Shown here: in pieces, positions 44,815 through 56,602 of the stretch
Position numbering within the stretch: the first letter of the stretch is position 1
How the letters are laid out: the number at the start of each line of letters is the position of its first letter
NCBI RefSeq assembly: GCF_029633865.1
Contig: NC_079219.1
Span: 57,001,698 to 57,065,697 of the forward strand
Length of the DNA stretch: 64,000 nt
DNA from: Lampris incognitus
Lineage: Eukaryota; Chordata; Actinopteri; Lampriformes; Lampridae
Direction: 5' to 3'
The notes under the pieces: generated by a model
What the model was told of the DNA's origin: nothing
The model's input: only the letters and a program-made list of their open reading frames with translations
Databases searched by the model: none
Translations under genes and position numbers: made by a program

Positions 44815-47567
44815 TTATTGTACGGTATCACGGACTCCCCCCCCCCCTCTCACGGCATATCTGCAGGGTTTCAAACGCACGTGTATGCATTTTCGGACCC
44901 TGCACATTCTGCCGCGCGGTCAGAAAAGAGAGGGGCGGAAAGTTTCGGAGCGAATCGTCTGAAAACGAGACGGCGAGCCGGGGAGCGAGGAAACTCGAAG
45001 AGAGTCTGAAGCCTGAGCTGAAAACCAGAGGAAACGTTACTACGAGCTTGGCTCCGCTCAAGAGAGAGGGAGAGACGAGGAAACAGGACGAGGAGGAGGA
45101 GGAGGAGGTGGAGAGGTGTGTGCCAAAACCAACTGTAAGGCACTGGACAAGGAAATGGAGCATTTGATTTAGTGATTCAGATTTGGGGGTGATGTTTTAC
45201 TCCCCTCACAAATTTATGGGCAAGCGCTAGGGATGCCAGCCACCCCCATGCAAGTTATTCATCTTAAAAAGGTTCTTGTGGTTGGGATAAACCATCTGAC
45301 AGACCCCCCACCACCTACCCGCCCCCCCCCCCACAGTTTATTTATGGGTAGGAATGTACATAGGGCCGCATGAAGACGCTGTGGGACAAGAATGCACTGC
45401 GGTCAACTCGGTGAAGAAACTGGTTTGGTGCAACAGGTTTTTCAAAAACAAATCATGCCCTATGGGGGAGGCGGAGGGGGGGGTACCAATAAACTAGCCC
45501 CAGCCTGCTAACTCGGGGAAGAGTCAAGTACAAGTATTATACACTCGGCCCTGACTGTTGAGCATGTGTTGGGCTGGGACGATGTAGTTTATGATACTCT
45601 ATGATCCATTATCTAGTCAAGTAAGTGAAAAATCATCTCTCCTCCATTGAAGAGCAAGAGGTTCGGGATGGGGGGGGGGGGACCAGTTGTAAAATTGAGG
45701 ACGATCATTAACTCTGTTCATAAACACGGGGCAGTCAAACCAATTGAGCCCCGACCATGAAAAGAAGCCGGCGTGTCCGATTCTCAAGATGTTCAACACC
45801 GAAACCTGCGAGCCGGGCCCTTCACTTCCATTTCGGGGCTCCATTTTTCACTCGGGAGGGTGCTAAATTGGTGCCAGTTAAAGTGTTTTGCTCAGCCTTT
45901 GTTACGGCCATGTTAACCAGTAAAGAGCAGGGGAGACGAGGCCCCGCCGTCTCCACTTCGCTGCCCCTGCTTCATTAAACCCATAAATCTCGATGTCGAA
46001 GGGAAAGGTGACGGCCGAGGAATGTCCTCTATCGTCCACATTAAAGGGGAGACCGTGCTCACCAGCCGCCACCGCGGCACCTGCACGCAACATAGGCCGC
46101 CGTCGTCTCTCTCACCGGTTTTGTAAAATGTCAGAGAAGACGGGAAGATATTAGCCAGCACGAGAATCGATAAACAAATGGGCGAGTGTTTGGGTTCAGA
46201 TTACATTCTAATCTGGCGTTCTAGGCATCTGGCGGACGGTTGTTCCCACGGCAACTTCTAATGAGCCCATTAGCCAAGTCGCAAGTCATTTCCCGAATCA
46301 ACAACAGGAAAGGCAAAGCGAGGCCCGAAGGCCGCAGCATCCTGACAACATACGCAGCGAACATCCAAGTGTCCCTTGAATGTTCGGTGAGTGACGGCTG
46401 GAGAAATGAGCCCGGGCAGGTGTTTCCTTCTAATTTGGATTTTGGAGATTAATTAAAAACAGGGCAGGCCAACGGTGATTATTTCGCCGTCAGCGGTGCC
46501 GTGTTCGGACCCTGCAGTGCGGTGTTTTGCCTACAAACCCATTGTCCTCCAGTCCCCTCGCCTGGCTGCCTTTATGGGCCCCGGGACAACCCGGCTAGCT
46601 ACCTGGCACCTAATGGAAAATATGGTATGAGAAAATGACTGAACCTCAACTAATCACACTGCCAATATCCATCACTAGGCAGGTGGGAGTTTTGTGTGTG
46701 TGTGTGGGGCGGGGTGGGGGTGGGGAGAAAGGACAGAAGGGTGAAGCAAGAGAGGTAATAAAAAAAGGGTGGAGACGAGCGGAGAAGAGATGAGAGACAG
46801 GAAAACAGAGGAGGACAGGAGTGGAGGAATGAGCGCAGGGCCGCCGGCGGTAAAACCCAGGGGACTTGGGTCCGGGTGTAAGATTACAGCTCCACTGATA
46901 GCTTTTGTGATTGGGTGGTGTTGCTGATGAGAGCGTTTCTCCGCCACAGTGGGCTTCCCTCCGCCACGACGATGATGGCATTGCGATAGTTGTGGTGTTG
47001 CCGTCAACAACCCCCCCCCCCAACTGCAAGCTGTGACCATCCGTCCCTGAATCCTTGAGAGAGCAGGAAGGTGCTCCCTAATCCTCGCAGTGCTCCTCCC
47101 CGCCGCCGTCCTCGTTGGCTCCCGAGCACAGGGCCGGCCGGGGCGCTAACCTGCCTGGAAACTCGGGACTTAGCCTTGGCTGACTCCAGCACCGCACGAG
47201 CTCTGCAGACCTGTCAATGGGTCCCCGGGCAGAATCCGAGCGGCTGACATTTTCTTTCCACCTCCGCAGGCGATGGAAAATATATAAGACGGCACCGAAA
47301 ACCGAATGACAAAGCGTTTGTGGACGGTCAACAGCTGTAAAGTGGAAAGCACATCTATTTCAGAGAGCGTTCGGGGAGTCGGGGCCTCATGGCGAGGAGG
47401 AGGAGCTGGTAAATGAGTGGATGGGGGGAATGGGAGATGCGTTATTTTGGACAGCGACCCTACATGCCCTGCAGCTCTGCCCGTCTCAACCCTTCAATTA
47501 GCCAGACGAGAACACCTGGATCAGCAGGTGAGCCTCGCTCTGCCTTGCTAATAGCCCCAATCAAGCC

Positions 47568-47599
<32 letters not shown>

Positions 47600-47975
47600 A
47601 CTTGCCATTACACAACTACACATTTGCTTGCACACAGCAGCACTTCAGACTTTAACATGCACCTGTGTTAGCAGAAAGCTATGTAGGGCAGAGTATTCAG
47701 AACAAACGCCCGTGAACCCCCTACCTCTAACCTCCTATAAGTAGCCTAATCACTAACCCCAACACCCAAAGGGGATGGGTGCAAACCGGGGTCGAGGCGG
47801 GGGAATTATGATGAAGAGGAGGAGGAGAAGGAGATCAAGTGCCTGAGGTCGGCATGCTGCCCCATGGGTGTAGCGCAGACGGAGGCAACCGCGTGCCAGA
47901 GCGCCGAGAGCATACACGTGCACAGGAAGAGCCAAAGTAAGGCCCGAGCTCCTGCGCCTCTGCCTTGTCCCTGTT
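44815..47975. other. Intron 1, nothing recognised
   Basis: (GGA)n at 45091-45110, G runs at 45477 and 45670-45681, TG at 46695-46707, CA at 47571-47600. No exon, RNA gene or transposon recognised. Confidence 0.5.
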
Positions 47976-47984
47976 AAAGTGGCA

Positions 47985-48443
47985 AGGCGTCCGGGTGGCG
48001 TGGCGGTCTGTTTCTGTTGCCTACCAACACAGGGATCGCCGGTTCGAATCCCCGTGTTACCTCCGGCTTGGTCTGGTGTCCCTACGGACACGATGGGCCG
48101 TGTCTGTAGGGTGGGAAGCCGGATGTGGGTGTGTGTCCTGGTCGCTGCACTAGCGCCTCCTCTGGTCGGTCGGGGCGCCTGTTCGGGGGGGGGGGGGCTG
48201 GGGGGAATAGTGTGATCCTCCCACGTGCTACGTCCCCCCTGGTGAAACTCCTCACTGTCAGGGGAAAAGAAGCGGCTGGCGACTCCACCTGTATGGGAGG
48301 AGGCATGTGGTAGTCTGCAGCCCTTCCCCGGATCAGCAGAGGGGGGGGGGGGTGGAGCAGCGACCGGGACGGCTCGGAAAATAGGGTAATTGGCCGAGTA
48401 CAATTGGGGAGCAAAAGGGGTAAAAATCCCCCCCCCCCAAAAA
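47985..48443 (+). mobile_element. SINE family B, full length
   Basis: Head GGCGTCCGGGTGGCGTGGC, B box GGTTCGAATCCCC, complete body, C-run and A-rich end. The 9-bp duplication AAAGTGGCA is at 47976-47984 and 48444-48452. Confidence 0.9.
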
Positions 48444-48480
48444 AAAGTGGCATTTTGAAAACTCATATTGGCAGCCTTCG

Positions 48481-48610
48481 GCCCTGTGATGGCCTGGCGG
48501 CCTGTCCGGGGTGTCTCCCCTCCTGCCGCCCAGTGACGTCACGCTGGGTTGGGCTCCAGCATCCCCGCCACCCTGGATGGGATAAGCGGCTTGGATATTG
48601 TAGGGATGGA
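48481..48610 (+). mobile_element. Short form of SINE family A
   Basis: Starts GCCCTGTGATGGCCTGGCGG; tail GGATATTGTAGGGATGGATG. A small GACGTCACGCTGGG insertion or substitution lies in the middle. Confidence 0.8.
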
Positions 48611-49826
48611 TGTTTACAAAAAAAAAGAAAAAAAACTTTTCATGATTCAATCAAATGGGTGGAAAAACAGGTGGCGGGCCACCTGACTGACAAAGGTTCC
48701 CCCTCCTCCTTGGATAAGTGGTTGCACCCATCCCAAACTGGCCAAAACCACCTCGACACGCCTATAAGACCCTTTGCTCCACACCAGCAGTAGTCACTTT
48801 AACACAGCTATTCCTGATGCCATGTTGTGTTGTGTTGTGTTGTGTTGTGCATTACGGAGACAATATAAATGGACGCAGAGTCAGTTTGTCTAAAAATGTG
48901 AGTGGCGTCGCTTGGCCATATTAGGGGAGCTGCAGTCATGCTGGCCGGCGCAGCAATAACGACCGTCACGCGCACGCTAAAAATAAAGGGGCGCAGCATG
49001 TCTGCGTGATATAATTATGATAGTGTATAATTTGCCGGGCGTCGGGGGTCATCTTTCCGGGGGGGAACGGTTTATGAATGATGATATTTCCTCTCCCAAC
49101 TCCCCCCCCCCCCTCTCAGAAGGACGCACAGCAGCCGAGCTGTCCCCCTTCACACCGCAGGATGGTCCCCGAGGGAAGGACGTACCCCGGATTAGCAAAA
49201 CATCCTCCGCCAAGGCCTCCGCGGGGTCTGGCAGCGGTTCTCCTCCTCGGATCCAACATCTGGAAGGCCGTCTCCAGGCCCCCGTCCCCCCCCCCAAGAG
49301 ACTACACGCCAGACAACCAGCCTATCAAAACGCCAGTATGACAACGCTGGTGTAATCACAGACACTTGTCTTGTACTCTGGGACACTTGAACAACCGACT
49401 CTTCCCGGCGTGCGCCCTACAGAAAGCGTACCACGGGCACGAGCGGGTTGGACATTAAATATAATTGCTATATAAACGAGACCTGGATGAACGCACGAGC
49501 TTATTAAGACTGCGCTGCAGCGCTACTGAACGATGATGACCAAAAAAAAAAAACATGTCCCCATGGGGGGGAAGTGTGTCTTTTAATTGCCTATAGACCC
49601 CGCCCCCCCCCTTGCGTGGCACTCTGGCCATGGGGGGGAGGGAGGGGGGGGCTCCTCACCGCAACAGATTACTGCATTTCTCAGCACACCGTCAACCAAA
49701 GCGGGCAGTTCATCTGCTGCAGAGACTACTTGGAAGGAAAACCTGCAGACTCTTGGCACTCCTTGGCAGATGGCTGCCTAAGGCAGGCCTACTGTGTACC
49801 CACAGTCCAGGCTTCACTCACACACA

Positions 49827-49863
<37 letters not shown>

Positions 49864-50314
49864 CACGTCAGATGGCTCGGCTTTGTGCATTCACACCCAG
49901 CAAGCATCCAACGCCAATTAACGGAAAAAGACGCCAGCCAGCCAATCAGTCAGCCAGCCAGTCAAACCCCTGCATGCGTGATGGCGGGGGGGGGAGGGCG
50001 CTCTGGCCCCGCTGCCAGCCTGACTCCCTCAGCAGCCATTACTCCGGTGACGGCGCAACACCTTCAGGTGAGGCGAGCTGTGCAGCCCGGTTAGACCAAC
50101 GAGGCTCCTTCCTACACGACTCATCCTGTGAACGTGGAAATCCTGAACACTTCATTTCCGCCTTAATAAAGGGCCAGCTCGGGTTTGTGTTAGATAAGGT
50201 TAAAGGTTAAGCTGTTCGCCCAGCTGCGTGACGCGGCGTTATAGGAGGAAACGATGAGGAGCGTTATTTCCGTGGAGGAGGAGGAGGAGGGGGGGGGGTA
50301 AGTGGGTTTCTCAC
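48611..50314. other. Intron 1, just inside exon 1
   Basis: (TGTTG)n at 48823-48848, C run at 49102-49113, CA at 49824-49862, G runs at 49985 and 50290. No exon supported. Confidence 0.5.
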
Positions 50315-51300
50315 CTTGCGTTTGTGGAGTTCCAGTAAACTACGTGTCTCTTGGCCAGGCTGCCGGAGACGGAGTTGAAGAGAAACAGGAAGACCGTCCA
50401 GGCGGCGGGGAAGGCTCCCGGTGTCCACAGGTGGCCCATCCTCACTGCCGCGGGGCCGAGTAAGGGAGGGGGGGGGCGGCGGCGGCGGCGGCTGCTCTCT
50501 CCCCGCAGGCACGGCGGTACGGACAGAGAGGAGAAGAAGAAGCCAAACTCGGCAGACAGACCCGAACTCCTCGGGAAAGGAACTCAATTAAGCGAGGAAA
50601 GCGGAGCGTTTCTCCGGCAGGAGTTGCCGTGCCATACCCGGAGCGCAGACTGCCGGAGAACGCCCGAGGCTTTCCAGGTTGCAGGTTCGGGGTTTTTTTT
50701 TTAAAAATTTAAAGTCGGCATTCAAACGTGTCCAGTCCCGCGGTGAAGTGGTTTGGAGGCGCGTCCGCGGTTTCTCCCGGTGGGGTCGGATTAAAGCCGC
50801 TTCTCCGGGACGTACCGAGCGAGTGCTTCGTGAAGTCGGTTGGGGGGGGGAGGGGGGGTGCCCATCCACTTTGGCAGCAGCGGGGCTCTGCCGGACTGTG
50901 GTAAAGGGCGGGCCCGAGGGCGTCGCCTAGGAAACTTCGGGCCAATCAGAGGGGCAGGGTGTGGCGTCGCCGTCTTCCGCGTTTTGGTTGTTTGTCCTAG
51001 GGAGGTGCGCCGACTGGTGTGCGCAACGGGAGGAGAGCCTCTCCTCGGTCCTCAGAACCACCTGGTTTGGGGACCAACCCCCGCCCGCGCAGCAGCCTGG
51101 CGGGCGGACATAGATGGACCCGGACGGACCCGGATAGACAGGAAAAACCATCGGGCTCTCGGCGAGCCACTTTGTTTTACAGCACGGCCGTAAAGGCGAC
51201 GTGTTTGTACAGGCGCGCGGGAGAAAATTATTGAAATAAAACAGAATAAAAGTGTCAAACGTGCAATATCCAGTCACGGCGGCGGCGTTCATCGTGGCAT
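50250..51300 (-). promoter_or_regulatory. Presumed CpG-island promoter and 5' UTR of the ephrin gene
   Basis: This stretch is strongly GC- and CpG-rich compared with its surroundings. It covers coding exon 1 and about 850 bases upstream of the ATG. A CCAATCAG box (CCAAT on the plus strand) is at 50942-50949. No TATA box stands out. GGC and GGA runs occur at 50276-50300 and 50465-50495. The transcription start is not visible from sequence alone. The role is inferred from position and composition. Confidence 0.5.
50315..50439 (-). CDS. efna4: Ephrin-A4-like, coding exon 1 (signal peptide, RBD start)
   Basis: The exon gives 41 codons plus 2 nt. The ATG has a good context (A at -3, G at +4). Residues 1 to about 29 form a signal peptide with hydrophobic core AWTVFLFLFNSVSG. 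The mature protein probably starts near KRHVVYWNSTN, the signature with which ephrin receptor-binding domains begin; NST is an N-glycosylation sequon. The exon ends ...GCAAG followed by donor GTGAGA on the minus strand. Its two spare bases join the G of exon 2 to make an Arg codon, giving NARLTGGD, which parallels the ephrin-A4 NPRLLRGD region. The surrounding sequence is CpG-rich, as expected for a first exon. Confidence 0.88.
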
Positions 51301-51566
51301 TATTGCTCCCTTAGCTGAACGCGCCCCTGTTATGACGAAGGGGTTCTTGCAGCAGTTTCTTCTGATTGCGGGGCGCTTGAGATTTTATTGCTGACGGAAG
51401 GAGCGGAAATCCAATCGGCGGCGGATGTGATGTATCACTGCAAGCCCCGTGCAAAGGTCTGCAACAACTAGTCGCATCCACACCGAACAAGCTGTGAAGG
51501 GATGGGCAAGGTGGCCCGGGAAGGGCTCGTGGGGGGGGTGCGGATCTTGGTTCTAAACAAGCACAC
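51301..51566. other. Upstream of the ephrin gene, nothing recognised
   Basis: No coding or repeat signal. Confidence 0.5.
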
Positions 51567-51905
51567 ACCTTCATCCAGCCGTTATCCGAACCGCTTGTCC
51601 TGGTCTCAGGGCGGCGGGGATGCTGGAGCCTATCCCAGCAGCCATCGGGCGGCAGGCGGGGAGACACCCTGGACAGGCCGTCAGGGCCGTCCCACAGGGC
51701 CCACACACACACATTCACACCTAGGGGCAGCTTAGTACGGCCGATTCACCTGACCTACAGGTCTTTGGACTGTGGGAGGAAACCCACGCAGACACGGGGG
51801 AGAACATGCAAACTCCACACAGAGGACGACCCCCCCCCCCAAGGTTGGACTACCCCAGGGGCTCGAACCCAGGACCTTCTTGCTGTGAGGCAACCGGCCA
51901 CCCAG
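51567..51905 (-). mobile_element. SINE family A, nearly full length
   Basis: On the minus strand the B-box GGTTCGAGCCCCTGG and CAAGAAGGTCCTGG are at the right; the GGATAACGGCTGG 3' end is at the left. The outer head (A box) is mostly missing. Confidence 0.82.
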
Positions 51906-52566
51906 TTACACACCCGAGTCTACAAATCAAGGTCCTTAGCGAAGACTAATAGAATCGGGTGTGTAACTGCTTGCTCGGAACAAAGACCCGCACCCACGGC
52001 GGCCCGTTCTGGATCGCGTGGCCCATCTCCGACGGTCTGCCGTTCTCCGCCGGCCATTTGTTCCGTGGAGTGTGCTGGGTGAAGTGGGGGCGTCCAGGTG
52101 GTAGTCATGATGACACGATCGTCATGACGACACGACTGTCATGATGATGATAGTCATCCAACAGCAGGTGGCCCCCCATCAAGAGTGTCGCCCATCACCG
52201 GCGGTCCCGCGTTTGGCTCATTAACACTTCGCCCGCCTGAAGCGTGCGTCTGTTTGGCGCGCGCGCACGCTCTTGTGTCTGCAGGTGTCTTCGTGTCGCC
52301 CGTTCGTGGTGTTACTATTAATCTCTTGTTGTTGTCAGCCACCCCGGGGGAGGATGTAGTGACAGTAATCACCCTACCTCCATGCGCGAGAGCCACAGGT
52401 GGTCCTGTCTAATTATTGACGCTCTCCCTGTGATTACTAAACCAGCTATTGTGCTAGCATCATCACTCATCCCGACACAGCTACATGGCTAGCTTTCTGT
52501 TAAGCTGCGACTGCATGTTTAGTTAATTCCTTCCCAGCCCCTCCTTCCTCTCTACACCCTCCCCCC

Positions 52567-52609
<43 letters not shown>

Positions 52610-52912
52610 CATGTGTGTGACAGTAGGACTCATTAGCTCACTTCCTGGAGGTCCTGATCATTAATTTCCCATGGTGCCTCGGTGTTCCTGTGTGGCTAAT
52701 TTGCCCCTCGCGTGCTGAAGCATCCCTCCGCGGAGCACGGAGAGGGCCGCAGTGATGAAGCACCGTACACGGGGGCATTCCTGTTCCTCTTCCTCCCTCT
52801 CCCCGTTGTCCCCCCCCCCCTCTTATCGATTGGGAGCGGACAGTGATGTTCTGTTTAACATCCAATTTACTTGTCCCTCTGCTGTCTCTTTCTCTCGATC
52901 CCGTTGATAACA
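51906..52912. other. Nothing recognised apart from simple repeats
   Basis: A truncated family B head start (GGGGGCGTCCAGGTGG, 52085) runs into a short imperfect palindrome of CATGATGACACGA/GTCATGA units (52107-52155). (CT)n at 52568-52604. Confidence 0.5.
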
Positions 52913-52927
52913 AACAGTACCCCCGTG

Positions 52928-53345
52928 CGGGGCATCTGGGTGGTGTGGCGGTCTATTCTGTCGCCTACCAACCTGGGGATCACCGGTTCGAATCCCCGCG
53001 TTACCTCCGGCTTGGTCGGGCGTCCCTACAGACACAATTGGCCGTGTCTGCCGGTGGGAAGCCGGATGGGGGTGTGTGTCCTGGTCGCTGCGCTAGCGCC
53101 TCCTCCGGTCGGTCGGGGCGCCTGTTCAAGGGGGAGGGGGAACTGGGGGGAATAGCGTGATCTTCCCACGCGCTACACCCCCCCCCCCGGTGAAACTCCT
53201 CACTGTCAGGTGAAAAGAAGCGGCTGGTGACTCCACGCAGCCCCCCCCCCCGGATCGGCAGAGGGGGCAGCGACCGGGACGGCTGGGAAGAGAGGGGTAA
53301 TTGGCCAGAGACAATTGGGGAGAACAAGGGGGGGGGGAATCTAAA
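52928..53345 (+). mobile_element. SINE family B, full length
   Basis: Head at 52930, B box GGTTCGAATCCCC at about 52984, full body. The 15-bp duplication AACAGTACCCCCGTG / AACAATACCACCGTG (two mismatches) is at 52913-52927 and 53346-53360. Confidence 0.88.
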
Positions 53346-53360
53346 AACAATACCACCGTG

Positions 53361-53883
53361 TGGGGGGGGGCACTTTCAAGTTGAAGTCAGGTCAGGTGAA
53401 TTTTCTGTTTGATATAAAGAGAGGTGGCATGACCACTTCGTGCCGTGGATTAAGTTCACCCACCTGGTGTTACATGCTTGATTCTGATTGGGCAGAGAAA
53501 ACTGGTGTAATTTTCCCCATGGGAGTATTGATTAAAATCTCCCATTATGATAAAAAAAAAATTAGCAGTCATACTGATTGCAAGGCTGATGCATTTCACA
53601 CCCGGTAATAACCGTTTTAAACCAGACAAAAGACGGGAAGCTCTCGGGGATGGCGTCCTGATGCACGCCCAATAATCCAGGTGAGAAAATCAAAGAGAGA
53701 GTTGAATCGGTTCATCTGGATACAACGTTTGTGAAAACTTTGTGTCCGGGTGAACTGATTGAACCGTATGTGATGAGGAAAATCAAAGAAGGTGGAAGCA
53801 ATTCATCTGGATACAATGTGTATACTATATGGATGTATAAACTTTGTATCCAGATGAACTGGATACAATTGTATCTGCTTTCT
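53361..53883. other. Unassigned repeated sequence
   Basis: The words CATCTGGATACAA and its reverse complement TTGTATCCAGATG recur between 53714 and 53876, making imperfect inverted repeats. No family recognised. Confidence 0.4.
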
Positions 53884-54157
53884 TTCCATCCATCCATCCT
53901 TCCATTATCCAAGCCGCTTATCCTGCTCTCAAGGTCGTGGGGATGCTGGAGCTGTACCTTTGAGGGCTGGCTCCATTGATATGGACTGGCCTTATCTTGG
54001 ACTAAGGTAGTTCTTCTTGGCAAGATTTCAAGCCAAAAATAAATAAACAAACAAACAAACAAACAAACAAATAAGAGGACTGGAATTTAGGCCCTGTGAT
54101 GGCCTGGCGGCCTGTCCAGGGTACCTCTCCACCTGCCGCCCAATGACTGTTGGGACT
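53884..54157. mobile_element. Two truncated SINE A pieces in opposite orientation
   Basis: 53884-53952 is a minus-strand 3' end (CATTATCCAAGCCGCTTATC); 54091-54157 is a plus-strand start (GGCCCTGTGATGGCCTGGCG). Between them is (CAAA)n at 54043-54070. Confidence 0.65.
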
Positions 54158-54373
54158 GCTTTCTTTCCTCTCTTGGAATGAACCTTCTTCTTCTTTTCTT
54201 TTTCTTCACATTTCCATCACCCTCCCATTGCCGTGTTGGCTATTCGTGTGTCGGCCCTTCTCCACGCCATTTTCCAAACGCCTCCTTTTCTCTCTTTCTC
54301 TGTGTCTTTCCGTCAACCTTCCTCACCTCCTCATCCTCGTTGCCATGGTTCTCTCGTGTCAGATGTGTGTTTT

Positions 54374-54905
54374 GCCCCGGTGGCTCACCTGGTGGAGTGT
54401 GCTGAGAGTCCTGACCGCAGCGGTCTGGGTTCAAATCCGGCTCGGTCCCTTCACTGCATGTCCTCCCATCTCTCCACTATCACTGTCATCCATCCATTAT
54501 CCAAACTGCTTATCCTGCTCTCGGGATGCTGGAGCCTATCCCAGCAGTTACTGGGCGGCAGGCGGGGAGACACCCTGGACAGGCAGCCAGGCCATCACAG
54601 GGCCCACACACACACACACACACACACACCCTCTAGGGACAATTTAGCACGGCCGAGTCACCTGACCTACATGTCTGTGGACTGTGGGAGGGAACCGGAG
54701 CCCCCGGAGGAAACCCACGCAGACACGGGGAGAACATGCAGACTCCACACAGAGGACGACCCGGGACGACCCCCAAGGTTGGGCTACCCCGGGGCTCGAA
54801 CCCAGGACCTCGACCGCACTAACTACTGCGCCACTGTGCCGCCCACTATCGCCGTCAATAAAGCCAAAATGCTGAAAAAACAATTTTCAGAAAAACAAAA
54901 AAAAA
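54374..54905 (+). mobile_element. SINE family F (tRNA-derived), split by a family A SINE
   Basis: Head GCCCCGGTGGCTCACCTGGT (A box), GGGTTCAAATCCGG (B box, about 54428), then CACTGCATGTCCTCCC. The 3' part resumes after the insertion with CAATAAAGCCAAAATGCTG and A-rich sequence. Confidence 0.72.
54488..54844 (-). mobile_element. SINE family A nested in family F
   Basis: Nearly complete minus-strand copy with a CA run (54605-54628). CACTATCACTGTCA / CACTATCGCCGTCA (two mismatches) flank it at about 54474-54487 and 54845-54858. Confidence 0.85.
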
Positions 54906-55250
54906 ATTATTGTTCACATCTTGGTAAACACTCCCTTTCACCCCACAGAGGTTATCTCCTTAACATTTCAGATCTCCGTTTGGCAAGGCCGAGAAAACAG
55001 ACGGCGTTATATTTGTGCTCGGCAACAAATCCCGGCATGTCTAGGACGCAGACACGCCGATGTCAAAGCCTGTTTTGATGTGGAAACTTTCCATTAAACG
55101 GGCCTTCATCACAACCATGGGATCCCAAACGAGGGCAGTGGTTATCATAAGGGGATACTGAGACTAGCCCAATATCATTTGCCTTTATTTTTCACGTGGT
55201 GTCTGGAGTTCGACTTTAACGACGAGGCTGCCCGGGCTGCGTCTCAACGG
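54906..55250. other. Nothing recognised
   Basis: No coding or repeat signal. Confidence 0.45.
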
Positions 55251-55755
55251 TTTATTAAACAACGTGAGCCGTCACACGTTGAAACTCTCTCGTCCCCGCA
55301 ACTGTCTCTTCTTCATCACGGGCCCCGTGTCTCTCCCTGTGTAGCGCTGGTCATCTGAGCTTCCAAAGACAAGATCTTCCCCTTGCAGGACCTGAATGTG
55401 TTCATTCAGCTTCAGGAATTCCCTCCCAGCCGCAGCTCGGTCGAGTTTGGACCGGATGTGGCGAGCGTTGTGGCGCCGCTCCTTTTGGGCAGACTCCTGG
55501 TTCTCCACCGGTCCCCGGAGGCGCCTCAGCTTCAGGAAACCCCGGCGGTGACCTTCTCTGACCTGCACAGAGAATATCCCCTTCTCCTCCATCAGCTCCT
55601 CCCGTTTACGTCCCATGCGGGAGGGATTCCTCCTCACATCCCTGTTGCGCTTGAACAGCTCGCGAACACGGCTTTGGAACGTGCTGTTCTCGGTCCGGCA
55701 GCTCCTGCAGCCGTTCCCCGCCGACCCTCTCCCGTTCGCCCCCTCCGTCCTTCAT
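55251..55755 (-). pseudogene. Intronless coiled-coil protein fragment, frameshifted
   Basis: On the minus strand an ATG at 55755 opens MKDGGGERERVGGERLQEL. After a frameshift near 55695 the reading continues RTENSTFQSRVRELFKRNRD, MGRKREELMEEKGIFSVQVR, LKLRRLRGPVENQESAQKER, HIRSKLDRAAAGREFLKLNE and VLQGEDLVFGSSDDQRY, to a stop at 55272. The highly charged Arg/Glu/Leu/Lys composition is that of a coiled coil. AATAAA follows 16 bp after the stop (55251-55256), but there is no poly-A tract. The parent gene is not identified. No introns and a broken frame suggest a retrocopy or a short single-exon gene with an error. Confidence 0.55.
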
Positions 55756-55989
55756 TTGGGGCGTCCCGACGGACGACCGAGGCGAGGCGAGGTTATTTTT
55801 CATAATTTGGGGGGGAATTTATTGGGCCGCGTGTTGAAACTGTGGCGTTTGGGGCTTTCTCGGTTTACACGTCCCAGACGCCCTCGCGTGGTCTCGCGAC
55901 GCCAGCCGCGTGCCTGAAGGAGGCACGGCGGAGACTGTGTGTTCTCGAGGCGTCTCGAGAGTTGGAGCCCCGACACTCCGACGAGCTGT

Positions 55990-56560
55990 TATCTCAGCAG
56001 CCCGGAGGCTGTGTTGACAGGCCGCGTCACGGTGTGGTTTGGCAACCTGACCGCTCGGGGCCTGCGGGCTGCTGCCGAAGGACTGTAAAGGCAGCAGCGG
56101 AACTCGCTGGCGTGGAACCGCCGCGGCTTCGTAACATTTACACCCCTCGCTGCAGAAGGCAAAGCCCGACGCGTCGTGGAGGACCCCCGCTCCCCGCTCC
56201 CCGCTCACGTCTCGCTCTCGCTCCTGCCATCTAAGAAGACGTTACCGGAGCATCAAGTCTCACTCCGCCCGTCTCAGTAGTAGCTTCTTCCCACAAGGCA
56301 GGCGGGTCGCTGAACAGCTGACACACCCATATGCACCCCTACCTTGTTGTGTTGTGCGCCGTATATTGTGTATGTAGTCTTTTTTCCCCTTTGTCCTTGT
56401 GTGCTTTGTGTTACGGCAGAGAGAGCCAGAGCACAAGAGTGTCAGTGTAGTCAAACACACACGGCAGTAAAGCTGAGCTGCTGTGTGTTGTGTGTTTCTT
56501 GTCGTCACGGTACTCTGTGTGTTATGGTAGTGTGCAAGAATTGTTTTGCTGAAGTAAGTT
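55990..56560 (+). mobile_element. Decayed LINE 3' end (L2/CR1-like)
   Basis: Broken plus-strand frames give VTVWFGNLTARGLRA-like, RNIYTPRCRR, LLPSKKTLPEHQVSLRPSQ and SSFFPQGRRVAEQL, the order found in the C terminus of fish L2/CR1-like ORF2. A 3' UTR-like segment follows with a second short TGTGTGTTGTG region. Many indels. Confidence 0.55.
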
Positions 56561-56602
56561 TTGGTTGTTGGTGCAATCACTAGGACTAGTTTCACGGCTG
56601 TT

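Larger units (their letters stand above)
10862..50439 (-). other. efna4: Ephrin-A4-like gene locus (coding span, 4 exons)
   Basis: The locus reads right to left. Coding exons are 50315-50439, 23548-23845, 21152-21220 and 10862-10953, separated by introns of 26,469, 2,327 and 10,198 bp. Every intron starts GT and ends AG on the minus strand, and exon phases fit across all junctions. Total coding length is 584 nt as written and 585 nt (194 aa plus stop) if the single missing base in exon 2 is counted, close to the roughly 200 aa usual for ephrin-A4. Ephrin-As are GPI-anchored cell-surface ligands of EphA receptors that act in contact repulsion, axon guidance and boundary formation. A4 is preferred over A1, A2, A3 or A5 because of LNDYLDI, FSEKIQR, the VCC motif in exon 3 and the short Leu-rich C terminus. 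UTR limits are not determined. Confidence 0.88.
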
